DNA of 64,000 nt from Thiotrichales bacterium (GCA_016938655.1 JAFGUG010000011.1:248001-312000); one strand, 5' to 3'. Positions 54,340 to 63,343 are shown, counted from the first letter of the stretch. Translations and numbers: made by a program. Notes: a model not told the origin generated them from the sequence alone.

Positions 54340-54597
54340 TTAGTCTTTGGCAAGGTCCTGCATAACAGAATCCACTTGATCTTCGAGGTGCAAGGTATAT
54401 TGCATGGTTTCATCTTTCATTTGCAGATGGTCGTAAGCTAAATTTAAGGCTACCATCAGCGCCTTACTTTCACCTTTAAGTCCGGTCGCTTGTTCTAAGC
54501 GGTCTTCAATTAAAGTAGCCGCTTCTATTAAACGCGCGCGCTCTTCAGGTTCACAAGGGATTTCGAAGGTATGATTCATTAAAGTAATGTTTAACAT
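54340..54597 (-). CDS. zapA: Cell division protein ZapA
   Basis: A protein of 85 residues, somewhat shorter than the E. coli protein. It starts with LNITLMNHTFEIPCEPEERARL, typical of the ZapA head, then a helix with the MVALNLAYDHL motif and a C-terminal coiled coil. It bundles FtsZ filaments at midcell. The Met at residue 7 is an alternative start. It is divergent from ygfB and upstream of 6S RNA, conserved gammaproteobacterial synteny. Confidence 0.9.
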   Translation of the reverse strand: MLNITLMNHTFEIPCEPEERARLIEAATLIEDRLEQATGLKGESKALMVALNLAYDHLQMKDETMQYTLHLEDQVDSVMQDLAKD

Positions 54598-54669
54598 GGG
54601 TCTAATTCCTTGGTTAGCTTAGGCGAAGAATAATCCGGTTTTTTGCTCAGTCTTTTGCGCCTTTAAGTA

Positions 54670-54678
54670 TGGTATTAT
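54670..54678 (+). promoter_or_regulatory. Candidate extended -10 promoter for ygfB-pepP-ubiH-ubiI
   Basis: TG, one base, then TATTAT at 54673-54678, 38 bases before the ATG at 54716. There is no clear -35 at the right distance, so this is tentative. Confidence 0.4.
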
Positions 54679-54715
54679 TCACCAATAATTTAAGATTAAC
54701 AAGAGATAGTTAGTA

Positions 54716-55306
54716 ATGGAATTTGATCAAATCAAAGAAGCCTTGGCTCCCTTTCCTGAATTGGAGTCTCCATCTTTTATTCAGGGTATGCTGATTGGCC
54801 TGATCTGCGGCGATAATGATATTGAAGAAACCGTCTGGGTTAAAAAGCTGATTGAAGAGGCACAAATTAAAAAAGTAAAAGAGTCTTTTTTGATTGCTTT
54901 ACACGATATGTTTCAAGAGACCAATAAAGGCTTGAACGGCAGTGGGTTTGAGTTGGTTTTGTGTCTGCCCGATGAAGAGGATAATGTGGTTGCAAGAGCC
55001 GCCATGTTAGGGCATTTGTGTGAGGGTGTTTTGTATGGTTTGGGGCTTGTTGGTCGCCTTCAAGATGCGGAAGAATCGATCTCTAAAGAGGTGCGAGAAT
55101 TGATTAATGACTTTGGTGATATTGCACAAATTGATATTGAAGCCTTAGCCCAAGCTAAAGAGTTGGGGGATGCCGAGGAGTCAGATTTAATGCAGTTAGT
55201 TGAGTTTGTTAGAATTGGGGTGATGATGATTAACGAAGAGTTAAACCCAACTCAAGCCGCACCCATTATGACCGATGATATGCACGATTCAGATACGTTG
55301 CACTAA
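54716..55306 (+). CDS. ygfB: YgfB/UPF0149 family protein
   Basis: An acidic helical protein of 196 residues. Family features are SFIQGMLIGLICG at the N-terminus, LPDEEDNVVARAAMLGHLCEGVLYGLGL in the centre and LMQLVEFVRIGVMMINEEL near the end. The molecular function is not settled. It is the first gene of the ygfB-pepP-ubiH-ubiI order known from E. coli and other gammaproteobacteria. Confidence 0.88.
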   Translation: MEFDQIKEALAPFPELESPSFIQGMLIGLICGDNDIEETVWVKKLIEEAQIKKVKESFLIALHDMFQETNKGLNGSGFELVLCLPDEEDNVVARAAMLGHLCEGVLYGLGLVGRLQDAEESISKEVRELINDFGDIAQIDIEALAQAKELGDAEESDLMQLVEFVRIGVMMINEELNPTQAAPIMTDDMHDSDTLH

Positions 55307-55406
55307 CTGTCTAACGTTTTAAATCGTATTCGTATTGCACCCATTAATTAACTATGGCTCGGTTAGAGATTGCCTTAAGGCGACAAAGACTTTCAAAGAG
55401 AGATAA

Positions 55407-56759
55407 ATGAACCTCGACCAAACTCAAAATACCTTGGCGTTTGCCAAACAGCAACGTCAAAAACTCTTTCATCAACTTCCTGAAAAAAGCGCGGTGTTGG
55501 TTTCATCGGGCCATGAGCAAATTCGTAATCGTGATGTTGAATATCCGTTTCGTGCCGACAGTGATTTTAGTTATTTAACCGGTTTTCATGAGCCTGACTC
55601 CGTTTTATTGTTAGTCAAAAAAGAAGGCACTCACGCAACGGTGTTTGTTCGACCTAAAGACCCTGAACAAGAGACTTGGCAAGGCCGAAGATTGGGGGTG
55701 GATATGGCGCCACAAATGTTAGCCATAGACCAGGCCTGTTCAGTTGACGATTTAGATGAGAAGGTCTTAGAGGCGCTTGAGAACATTGAACACCTCTATT
55801 TTAGTTTTTCACAAATGCAAGTTTGGATGGAGCCAGTTGAAACCTGGTTGAGTGGTTTAAAAGCCAAAATTCGCAAAGGGATTTCAGCCCCAAGTAAATT
55901 GTGTGATTTAGATGAAATTATGCATGAAAATCGCGTGATTAAATCCCCCCAAGAGATTGATTGGATGCGTCATGCGGCACAGGTCACTGTGCAGGGGCAT
56001 TTAGCGGCAATGAAATCGGTTGCTCCCGAAATGTATGAGTTTCAGGTGCAGGCCGCGCTTGAAAATGAATTTAAAGTACACGGTTCACAACGCGTTGCCT
56101 TCAGTACCATTGCGGCCAGTGGCGATAATGCGTGTATTTTGCACTATACCGAAAACTCAGATTTAATTGGTGATCACCATTTGATTCTATTGGATGCGGG
56201 TGCCGAAATGCATGGTTATGCCGGCGACATTACGACGACCTTTCCGGCCAGTGGAAAATTTACGGATGAACAAGCGCAGTTATACAGCTTAGTTCTCAAA
56301 GCACAGCAAGCCGCCATTGCCTTAATAAAACCCGGAACCACCTATGATGCTCCGCATCAGGCGGTTTTGAAGGTTTTGACCAGCGGTTTGGTTGAGCTGG
56401 GTATTTTAAAAGGCGATGTTGAAGCGCTCATAAAGCAAGAGGCTTACAAACCTTTCTTTATGCATGGTACGGGGCATTGGTTAGGTATGGATGTTCACGA
56501 TGTGGGCGTTTATAAAGTTAACGGTCAATGGCGAGAGCTGCAACCGGGTATGGTGTTAACCGTTGAGCCCGGGCTGTACATTGCACCCGATAGCTCGGAT
56601 GTAGACGAACGTTGGCAAGGTATCGGCATTCGCATTGAAGACGATGTTTTGGTAACTGAACAGGGGGCGGACGTGTTAACGGTTGGCCTACCTCGAACGG
56701 TGACTGAAATTGAAGCATGGATGGCAGAGAACAATCCCTTTCTTAATCAAACACACTAA
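55407..56759 (+). CDS. pepP: Xaa-Pro aminopeptidase (aminopeptidase P II)
   Basis: A pita-bread metallopeptidase of 450 residues. The N-terminal domain has RADSDFSYLTGF. The dimanganese ligands are in LLDAGAEMHGYAGDITTTFP (two Asp), HGTGHWLGMDVHD (His), TVEPGLYI (Glu) and GIRIEDDVLV (Glu). It removes N-terminal residues that precede Pro. A partial palindrome copy (55731) codes Asp-Gln-Ala-Cys. It is 100 bases after ygfB and 56 before ubiH. Confidence 0.95.
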   Translation: MNLDQTQNTLAFAKQQRQKLFHQLPEKSAVLVSSGHEQIRNRDVEYPFRADSDFSYLTGFHEPDSVLLLVKKEGTHATVFVRPKDPEQETWQGRRLGVDMAPQMLAIDQACSVDDLDEKVLEALENIEHLYFSFSQMQVWMEPVETWLSGLKAKIRKGISAPSKLCDLDEIMHENRVIKSPQEIDWMRHAAQVTVQGHLAAMKSVAPEMYEFQVQAALENEFKVHGSQRVAFSTIAASGDNACILHYTENSDLIGDHHLILLDAGAEMHGYAGDITTTFPASGKFTDEQAQLYSLVLKAQQAAIALIKPGTTYDAPHQAVLKVLTSGLVELGILKGDVEALIKQEAYKPFFMHGTGHWLGMDVHDVGVYKVNGQWRELQPGMVLTVEPGLYIAPDSSDVDERWQGIGIRIEDDVLVTEQGADVLTVGLPRTVTEIEAWMAENNPFLNQTH

Positions 56760-56815
56760 GCCTGTGATGCAAAAGTAGGCTTTTATTAACTTGAACACAA
56801 GGCACCTTATCAGTC

Positions 56816-58030
56816 ATGAGTGATTCCACTTTAAAAACAGATTTTCTAATTGCAGGTGGCGGCCCAGTTGGTTTAATGCTAGCAATTGGTCTTGCACAAC
56901 AAGGCCTTAAAGTTGTGTTAGCTGAGCGTTTTAAGCCAGCAGAGCTTTCTAATGAAAAACTTTCTGAGGTAAAAAATTCGTTTGATGGCCGAGTGCTTGC
57001 GCTCTCCTATGGCTCTAAACTTGCACTTGAAAAGCTCACTCTTTGGCAGCCGCTGTCGGCGCATGTTACGGATATTGAGCATGTTCATGTTTCACAAAAA
57101 GGCTATTTGGGCATTACAAAGTTGCACGCTCAAGAAGCCAATGTGCCTGCACTGGGCTTCAGTATTCAGTCCAGTGATTTGGGTCATGTCTTATGGCAAG
57201 AGGCCAGTCAACAGTCGAATATCACACTTTTGTGTCCAGCTACTCTTTTGCAGTTTACTCAGGATGAAACCACGGTTTCCGCAGAGGTTGAGCTTGATGA
57301 TCAGCGGTTGCAAGTTGAGGCTCGGATGATGATCGGTGCCGATGGCACGGATTCAAAAGTTCGCCAGATTTTAGGCTTGGAATTACAAGAGAAGTCTTAC
57401 GATGCGTTTGGTGTGATTGCCCAAATTGAAACCGAATTTCACCCTGCAGGTTGGTCTTACGAGCGTTTTACCGAAGAAGGGCCGGTTGCCTTATTACCGA
57501 TGAAGGGACATTTTCATAAAGCGGTAATGGTTTGTCCAGCCGAGCAAATTTCAGAGATTAAGCAGCTAAACGATGACGCATTTATTGAGCGGTTTGCCGA
57601 AAAAATGGGCGAGCGACTCGGACGATTTGTTTCTGTGAGCCCCAGAATGGCCTACCCACTCAAAGAGACGTATGTTGAACAAATGGTCTCTGGTCGAGCG
57701 ATTTTAATGGGCAACGCGTCGCATACCCAACATCCGGTGGCGGCTCAAGGATTAAATTTAGGTATTCGCGATATTGATGAGTTTTTAGCTTATTTTAGGC
57801 TGACTGAAAATAGAGACCGCTTGAATGACGTCACTTTTTTAAAGGAATACGCTGAATCCAGAAAGCAAGATCATGAAAAAGTGATGGGTTTGACCGACAG
57901 TTTAATTCAGGTGTTTCAACACACCTCGCCGGTTGTTGGGCATTTACGTGGTGTTGGCTTAATGGCGATGCAAGCAGTACCCAAACTCAGAAAACGATTT
58001 ACACGCTTTGCAATGGGAGGCAATCACTGA
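56816..58030 (+). CDS. ubiH: 2-octaprenyl-6-methoxyphenol hydroxylase UbiH
   Basis: A flavin monooxygenase of ubiquinone synthesis, 404 residues. FAD-binding motifs: AGGGPVGLMLAIGLAQQG at the N-terminus, IGADGTDSKVRQ in the middle and GNASHTQHPVAAQGLNLGIRDIDE, the GD-like motif that in UbiH reads with Asn instead of Asp. The stop overlaps the next start by one base (TGATG), so the two hydroxylases are coupled. UbiH against UbiF assignment rests on synteny with pepP. Confidence 0.9.
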   Translation: MSDSTLKTDFLIAGGGPVGLMLAIGLAQQGLKVVLAERFKPAELSNEKLSEVKNSFDGRVLALSYGSKLALEKLTLWQPLSAHVTDIEHVHVSQKGYLGITKLHAQEANVPALGFSIQSSDLGHVLWQEASQQSNITLLCPATLLQFTQDETTVSAEVELDDQRLQVEARMMIGADGTDSKVRQILGLELQEKSYDAFGVIAQIETEFHPAGWSYERFTEEGPVALLPMKGHFHKAVMVCPAEQISEIKQLNDDAFIERFAEKMGERLGRFVSVSPRMAYPLKETYVEQMVSGRAILMGNASHTQHPVAAQGLNLGIRDIDEFLAYFRLTENRDRLNDVTFLKEYAESRKQDHEKVMGLTDSLIQVFQHTSPVVGHLRGVGLMAMQAVPKLRKRFTRFAMGGNH

Positions 58031-59274
58031 TGCAGCAATCACACATTATCGATGTACACACAGCCGCCTCTCAGAAGTGGGATGTGATTGTTGTAGGTGG
58101 GGGCATGGTTGGCGCCGCTTTAGCATTAGGTTTAGGGCAGCAAAAATTTAACGTATTGCTGTTGGAACGACAGCACCCCGATTTGCAATGGAACCCTGAA
58201 GCCGCCTATGGCGCGCGAGTCAGTGCCTTAACCCGTGCCTCTGAAAATATTCTTAAAAACCTAGGAGCGTGGCAGGGGATTGAAAGCCGACGCTATCACC
58301 CTTTTAGTGCAATGCATGTGTGGGATGAGGCGACGCCCAGCGAGGTGCACTTTTCTGCAGCGGACATGGGTGAACCTAATTTGGGTTACACCGTTGAAAA
58401 TTCGATTATTCAAGCCGCCATATGGGAGCCGATGATTCAGTTACCCAATATTAAGGTGTTGTTGGGAGAGCAGCTAGAAAAGCTCGATTTGCAAAGTGAG
58501 CAGGCCTGCTTGTTTTTAAAAGCGGGGTCTGAGTTAAAAGCTGACTTAGTGGTTGCCGCTGACGGTGCAATGTCACAAGTTCGTCAGTTAGCAAATATTG
58601 GCTTAGAAACGCATGATTATGAACAGTGTGCGGTAGTCGGTTGTGTCAAAACGGAATTTTCACACCAAGACACCTGCTGGCAACGCTATCGCAAAGATGG
58701 CCCGTTTGCCTATTTGTCAATGGTTAATAATGTAAGTTCAGTCGCTTGGTATTTACCAACCGATAAAATGCAATGGGCTCTGGATTTATCCGATTCCGAG
58801 TATGTGTCTGCCTTAGAAGAGGCATCTGCTGGCAAATTAGGAGCGGTGACAGAGGTTGCCGAGCGCATTGCATTCCCATTGGTTCGTCGGCATGCTGAGC
58901 ACTATGTTAAGTCGCATTTGGCATTGGTCGGTGATGCCGCACACACCATTAATCCCCAGGCCGGTCAAGGTGTGAATTTAGGCTTTTTGGACGCAGCAGC
59001 ACTCATTGATATTTTAGTCGCCGCACGTGAGCGTAATAAGCCCATTGGACAGTTCTCAGTGCTAAGACGTTACGAGCGTTGGCGCCGTGGTGACAATGCT
59101 TTGGTTCAGCGATCTATGGAGGGCTTTGATTGGTTGTTTAAACAAGATGCCGAATTAAAAAAGACCGTTAGAAAAACACTCTTGCCGATGGCTAATAACT
59201 TGACGCCTGTTAAAAATTGGTTAATGAGTCAAGCTTTAAACGGTCGAGAGGCACTGCCCACCTTAGCGAAGTAA
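58030..59274 (+). CDS. ubiI: UbiH/VisC-type ubiquinone hydroxylase (UbiI)
   Basis: A flavin monooxygenase of 414 residues, C5-hydroxylase in E. coli. VVGGGMVGAALALGLGQQ, RVSALTRASENIL, ADGAMSQVRQ and GDAAHTINPQAGQGVNLGFLDAA are all typical. It follows ubiH with a one-base overlap. A perfect palindrome copy (58500) is coded as Gln-Ala-Cys in SEQACLFLK (158-160). Regiospecificity is inferred from gene order. Confidence 0.9.
   Translation: MQQSHIIDVHTAASQKWDVIVVGGGMVGAALALGLGQQKFNVLLLERQHPDLQWNPEAAYGARVSALTRASENILKNLGAWQGIESRRYHPFSAMHVWDEATPSEVHFSAADMGEPNLGYTVENSIIQAAIWEPMIQLPNIKVLLGEQLEKLDLQSEQACLFLKAGSELKADLVVAADGAMSQVRQLANIGLETHDYEQCAVVGCVKTEFSHQDTCWQRYRKDGPFAYLSMVNNVSSVAWYLPTDKMQWALDLSDSEYVSALEEASAGKLGAVTEVAERIAFPLVRRHAEHYVKSHLALVGDAAHTINPQAGQGVNLGFLDAAALIDILVAARERNKPIGQFSVLRRYERWRRGDNALVQRSMEGFDWLFKQDAELKKTVRKTLLPMANNLTPVKNWLMSQALNGREALPTLAK
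58500..58509. repeat. GCAGGCCTGC palindrome inside ubiI
   Basis: Perfect core (12-mer 58499-58510) read as Gln-Ala-Cys. Arms AAAGTGA and TTGTTTT pair throughout with G-T wobbles. Confidence 0.85.
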
Positions 59275-59319
59275 GCGTTCGAAAATTAAAAGATAAATTT
59301 ATAAAGATAAATAGAGTTT

Positions 59320-60147
59320 ATGGATTATAAATCGATATTAGGGATTGCCGGTGTTCACTATCGAGAGAACGCCCGAGCAAGACGTATTGGCTCTCAGTTT
59401 GAAGTGTTGGTTTTATTGGCACTCTTAGCGGTGTTTGTTCAGCTGTTGATGTTTTACATTGACATGGATTCAGAAATTGGATCGCTTTGGGTGTCGATTG
59501 CCATTTGGTTTGTATTTGCAACTGAATTGGTTATCAATCTTGTTAACGTGACTCAAAAGTGGCGTTATTTAAGGCAAAACTGGATGAACTTGCTCATTGT
59601 AATTGTTGCCTTTCCTTGGATTGATTGGGGCAGCGATTGGGCGGTGATTATCCGATCACTTCGTCTGATTCTCTTTTTACGATTTTTTGCACACTTTTAT
59701 AAAGATGCCTTAGCGATTCTCAATCGACACAAGCTTGGTCAAATTCTACTGGGTGCGGCTTTTTTAATTGTCGGTTCTGGAGGGCTATTTGCCTACATTG
59801 AAGATCGCAATTTAATGGACGGTCTTTGGTACGCTTTGGTAACCATCACTACCGTTGGTTATGGTGATATTGTTCCTCAAACAGAGAGTGGGCGAATCTT
59901 TAGTGGTTTTTTAATTTTGTTTGGTGTGGTGCTTTTTTCACTGGTTACGGCTAATATCTCTGCCTTTTTAATTGGTTCTTCACAACGTAGACAAGAGCTT
60001 GAGATATTGGATTACGTTCGACTAATGGAAGAAAAGTTGCGTGTCCAAGGTGAAGAGAACCAAAAGCATGTTGATCGCATTATGATTCATATGTCAAAAG
60101 AGATTAAAGAGCTTAAAGAACAGATTGAAGAGATAAACTCCAAATAA
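59320..60147 (+). CDS. Voltage-gated-type potassium channel
   Basis: A protein of 275 residues with the six-helix plan of a Kv-type channel. It has S1 to S3 hydrophobic helices, an S4-like segment with regularly spaced Arg (IIRSLRLILFLRFF, 111-123), S5, the selectivity filter TTVGYGD (177-183) and S6. A C-terminal coiled coil (about 225-275, EEKLRVQGEEN...) probably holds the tetramer together. It has no RCK domain. It follows ubiI by 45 bases. Confidence 0.92.
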   Translation: MDYKSILGIAGVHYRENARARRIGSQFEVLVLLALLAVFVQLLMFYIDMDSEIGSLWVSIAIWFVFATELVINLVNVTQKWRYLRQNWMNLLIVIVAFPWIDWGSDWAVIIRSLRLILFLRFFAHFYKDALAILNRHKLGQILLGAAFLIVGSGGLFAYIEDRNLMDGLWYALVTITTVGYGDIVPQTESGRIFSGFLILFGVVLFSLVTANISAFLIGSSQRRQELEILDYVRLMEEKLRVQGEENQKHVDRIMIHMSKEIKELKEQIEEINSK

Positions 60148-60225
60148 TCAAATGCTTATGAGTTTTTCAAAGGCTTTTAATGTAAAAAGTCAAAGTGCTA
60201 TCTTTTTATAAGGTCATTAATGTGA

Positions 60226-60254
60226 TTGACTTTTCCTTATGAAACGCCTATATT
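60226..60254 (+). promoter_or_regulatory. Sigma-70 promoter of the LysR-family gene
   Basis: TTGACT (60226-60231), a 17-base spacer and TATATT (60249-60254), about 48 bases before the ATG. The -35 is also the right arm of a 9-bp inverted repeat, AAAAGTCAA (60185-60193) with TTGACTTTT (60226-60234), a possible operator for autoregulation. Confidence 0.65.
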
Positions 60255-60302
60255 TTCAACGCTTAATCAATTTTTTTTATCGACCATAAAGGAACCTTTC
60301 GA

Positions 60303-61250
60303 ATGGCAGATAGACGTCTCCAGGTATTTCATACTGTAGCTAAGGTAATGAGCTTTACAAAAGCGGCGGAAACCTTACATATGACTCAGCCAGCAGTCAC
60401 ATTCCAGGTTAAACAGTTAGAAGATTTCTTTAACACTCGTTTGTTCGATAGAACGCACAACAAAATAACCCTTACCGAGGCTGGGAAGGTTGTTTACGAT
60501 TACGCAGATCAAATTCTTGAGCACTATGAGAAAATGAACAGCGAAGTTCGTGAGTTAACGGGTGAAGTAACGGGAAGCTTGGTGATCGGAGCCAGTACCA
60601 CCATTGCCGAATATATGCTTCCGAGTTTGCTGGGTGCTTTCAAAAAACAGTTTGAAGATGTCAATATTCGTTTACAAGTTGGGAATACCGACGCCATTGT
60701 TTCTATGGTTGAAAATAATATGATTGATTTGGGGCTTGTTGAAGCACCCGTTCACAACAAAAACTTAGAAGTCGATGTTTGTCGTTTAGATGAGATGCAG
60801 TTGATTTGTCCGTTAGACCACCCACTTGCTAAACGCAATAAAGTTGCCATTGAAGATTTAAGAAAGTATGCGTTTATCTCTCGTGAAGAGGGGTCGGGTT
60901 CTCGTTCTGTCATTGATAACTACATTCGAGAGCAAGGCTTTAGCTATAGCGATCTTAAGGTAGTAATGGAGTTAGGAAGTCCGGAAGCGGTCAAGATGGC
61001 CGTTGAATCGGATGTTGGGGTAGCAATTGTATCTCGCACTACCTTACTTAAAGAGTTGAAGTTAGAAACGTTAAGAGCCATTCCGCTTGATCCACCGATT
61101 ATGCGTCCATTTTCGCACGTGCGTCAGAAGCATAAATTCCGTCACCGCGCGGTTGGTGAGTTACTGGATTTTGCCATTACCTATTGTCGTGAGAAAGCCC
61201 TTGAACAAGGCTTTGAACTACCAGAAGAAGTTTTGCTAAGTAAGAAATAA
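60303..61250 (+). CDS. LysR-family transcriptional regulator
   Basis: A protein of 315 residues. The N-terminal winged helix-turn-helix (about 1-62) reads FHTVAKVMSFTKAAETLHMTQPAVTFQVKQLE. A linker helix and a two-lobed effector domain (LVIGASTTIAEYMLPSLLGAF onward, about 91-295) follow. The target and ligand are unknown. The overall pattern recalls CysB/CbbR-like group members, but I cannot assign it. Its promoter has an inverted repeat, consistent with autoregulation. A shared terminator separates it from the PhoH-family gene. Confidence 0.9.
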   Translation: MADRRLQVFHTVAKVMSFTKAAETLHMTQPAVTFQVKQLEDFFNTRLFDRTHNKITLTEAGKVVYDYADQILEHYEKMNSEVRELTGEVTGSLVIGASTTIAEYMLPSLLGAFKKQFEDVNIRLQVGNTDAIVSMVENNMIDLGLVEAPVHNKNLEVDVCRLDEMQLICPLDHPLAKRNKVAIEDLRKYAFISREEGSGSRSVIDNYIREQGFSYSDLKVVMELGSPEAVKMAVESDVGVAIVSRTTLLKELKLETLRAIPLDPPIMRPFSHVRQKHKFRHRAVGELLDFAITYCREKALEQGFELPEEVLLSKK

Positions 61251-61269
61251 AATACCTTAATCGCAATGT

Positions 61270-61299
61270 AAAAAAAGCCGCTGAATAGCGGCTTTTTTT
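61270..61299. terminator. Bidirectional terminator between LysR and PhoH-family genes
   Basis: Stem AAAAAAGCCGCT (61271-61282) with AGCGGCTTTTTT (61287-61298), loop GAAT, followed by more T on the plus strand and T-rich on the minus strand. Confidence 0.92.
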
Positions 61300-61317
61300 G
61301 TTTTTTGGGTGACATGT

Positions 61318-62730
61318 TCACAAGGTGTCGGATGCAAACAGTGCGAGCCTTGAACGTTCCCCTTGTTGCAAGGTAATGTGCGCACCGTGTTCCCAATCCT
61401 TAAAGCGATCAACCACGTATGTTAGGCCACTGGTTGTTTCACTTAGGTAGGGCGAATCAATTTGGCCAATATTACCGATACAAACGATTTTCGTGCCTTG
61501 TCCGGCACGGGTGATTAAGGTTTTCATCTGTTTTGGTGTTAGGTTTTGTGCTTCATCAAGAATGATGAATTTGTTTTGAAAGGTTCGACCACGCATAAAA
61601 TTCAGGGATTTAATTTTAATGCGTTTACTCAGTAAGAACTGGGTACTCTCTTTTTCCCATTCCGGTGAGTTGGTGTTTTCAGCGCCAGTTAAGACTTCAA
61701 GGTTGTCCATAAGTGCGCCCATCCAAGGTGTCATTTTCTCCTCTTCTGTACCGGGTAAAAATCCGATATCATCGCCGATTGGAATAGTGGCACGGGTCAT
61801 GATAATTTCATTGTAGAGATTAAGATCTAAGGTTTGTTCAAGACCTGCGGCCAGTGCCAGCAGTGTTTTACCGGTTCCGGCAATACCCAGCAGTGAGACA
61901 AAGTCGATGTCTGGATCCATTAAGAAATTCATAGCCATATTCTGTTCTGGGTTACGTGTTTCTATGCCCCAAACGCCATTGGAGCCTTTACCGAAGTCGT
62001 CAAGGTATTCGAGGGTTGCTTTACCGTCATCAACAGAGCGCACAATTGCTTTAAAACCCGCTTCGTTTTCACTGATTAAGCATTCGTTTGGATACCAAGG
62101 ACAATCTTTAGCAACCTCAAGCTCATAAAATGTGCGGCTGCCTTCTTGCCAAGACTTCATATTTTGACCGTGTTCCTCAAAGAAGTGTTCCGGTAACATT
62201 TCCCAGCCAGTGTAGAGTAGGTCAGCATCTTCTAGAACACGATCGTTGTAATAGTCTTCGGAGTGAAGCCCAACCGCCGAAGATTTGATGCGCATATTAA
62301 TGTCTTTGGTAACCAGTGTGACATTGCGGTTAGGGTAGTGTTCTTTTAAGGCCAAGCCTGTTTGCAGGATGTGATTGTCTGCTTTGTGACTCGGGAGTGA
62401 GATGGGTAGCTCAACTAAAAGTGGTTCCGTTTCAAAATAGAGTTTGCCTAAATGAATGTTGCCCTTTTTGCTGTTTGGGTGGATGCGCTCAAGTGGCAGG
62501 CCTAATTTAATTTCATTAAAATTAGCATCGTTAATAATTTGATCAATTAATCGGTTGGTTTCACGAACGTTTCTAGAAACCTCCGACATCCCTTTTTTAC
62601 CCGCATCCAACTCTTCTAAAACGGTCATAGGAATAAAAACGTCGTGCTCTTCAAAATTAAAAAGCGCCATTGGGTCGTGCATGAGCACGTTGGTGTCAAG
62701 AATAAAAAGGCGTTTGCTATCGTTTGTCAT
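61318..62730 (-). CDS. PIN-PhoH family protein (YlaK/PhoH2 type)
   Basis: A protein of 470 residues. An N-terminal PIN nuclease-like domain has FILDTNVLMHDP (first acidic residue D12), a central Glu in VLEELD, and KADNHIL. A PhoH ATPase domain follows with Walker A GIAGTGKT (281-288) and Walker B IILDEAQNLTP. PhoH2 proteins couple RNA cleavage to helicase action in studied bacteria; activity here is inferred. It is convergent with the LysR gene and 71 bases from the peroxiredoxin gene upstream. Confidence 0.92.
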   Translation of the reverse strand: MTNDSKRLFILDTNVLMHDPMALFNFEEHDVFIPMTVLEELDAGKKGMSEVSRNVRETNRLIDQIINDANFNEIKLGLPLERIHPNSKKGNIHLGKLYFETEPLLVELPISLPSHKADNHILQTGLALKEHYPNRNVTLVTKDINMRIKSSAVGLHSEDYYNDRVLEDADLLYTGWEMLPEHFFEEHGQNMKSWQEGSRTFYELEVAKDCPWYPNECLISENEAGFKAIVRSVDDGKATLEYLDDFGKGSNGVWGIETRNPEQNMAMNFLMDPDIDFVSLLGIAGTGKTLLALAAGLEQTLDLNLYNEIIMTRATIPIGDDIGFLPGTEEEKMTPWMGALMDNLEVLTGAENTNSPEWEKESTQFLLSKRIKIKSLNFMRGRTFQNKFIILDEAQNLTPKQMKTLITRAGQGTKIVCIGNIGQIDSPYLSETTSGLTYVVDRFKDWEHGAHITLQQGERSRLALFASDTL

Positions 62731-62801
62731 AAAGATTTCTCACAAGAATTGAATAGAATTTAACTCAGTTATCAAGCCGTTTTAAATATTCATTTTGGCA
62801 T

Positions 62802-63275
62802 TTAAGCAGATCTTAGTGCTTTTAACAGTGTTAATAATGTTTCTGCGTGTTGTTTCACTTTTACCTCTCGCCATTCCGAAATGATTTTTCCACTTGGGTC
62901 GATTAAAAATGTGCTGCGAACAATGCCCATGTACTCTTTACCGAAATTTTTCTTCAGTTGATAAGTCCCAAATAAATTGCACAAGATGGCTTCTGGGTCA
63001 GAGATGAGGTCAAAATTAAAACCTTGTTTGGTTTTAAAGTTATCGTGTCGTTTCATTGAATCCATAGATACGCCAAGTATTTGGCAATCTAGGTTTTTAA
63101 AGTCTTGAAGTCTTGCATTAAAGTCGTTCCCCTCTGTTGTGCAGCCCGGTGTGCTGTCCTTCGGATAAAAGTAGAGGATGGTGTATTGATTTTTTAAATC
63201 GTTTTCTGTAATAGTGCGACCAGACGTGGCCTCTAAAGTGAATTCGGGTACGCTATGGCCAAGGCTTAAACTCAT
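62802..63275 (-). CDS. bcp: Thioredoxin-dependent peroxiredoxin, Bcp/PrxQ family
   Basis: From the Met at about 63275 (MSLSLGHSV) it has 157 residues. The peroxidatic Cys is C45 in YPKDSTPGCTTEG. The position five residues later, where many Bcp proteins have the resolving Cys, is Asn here; the only other Cys is near residue 64. The enzyme may thus act as a 1-Cys type or use that later Cys. A TTG start 15 bases upstream is open but not needed. It protects against hydroperoxides. Confidence 0.92.
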   Translation of the reverse strand: MSLSLGHSVPEFTLEATSGRTITENDLKNQYTILYFYPKDSTPGCTTEGNDFNARLQDFKNLDCQILGVSMDSMKRHDNFKTKQGFNFDLISDPEAILCNLFGTYQLKKNFGKEYMGIVRSTFLIDPSGKIISEWREVKVKQHAETLLTLLKALRSA

Positions 63276-63333
63276 GTAGGGGTTCTCCAATTTAGGTAAG
63301 AGAGCCTGCAGGTTTTTGTGGGGTTAAAAGTAA

Positions 63334-63343
63334 GCAGGCCTGC
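63334..63343. repeat. GCAGGCCTGC palindrome between bcp and dapA
   Basis: Perfect core (12-mer with A/T) in the divergent space between the peroxiredoxin and dapA genes. The flanks pair only in part. Confidence 0.82.
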
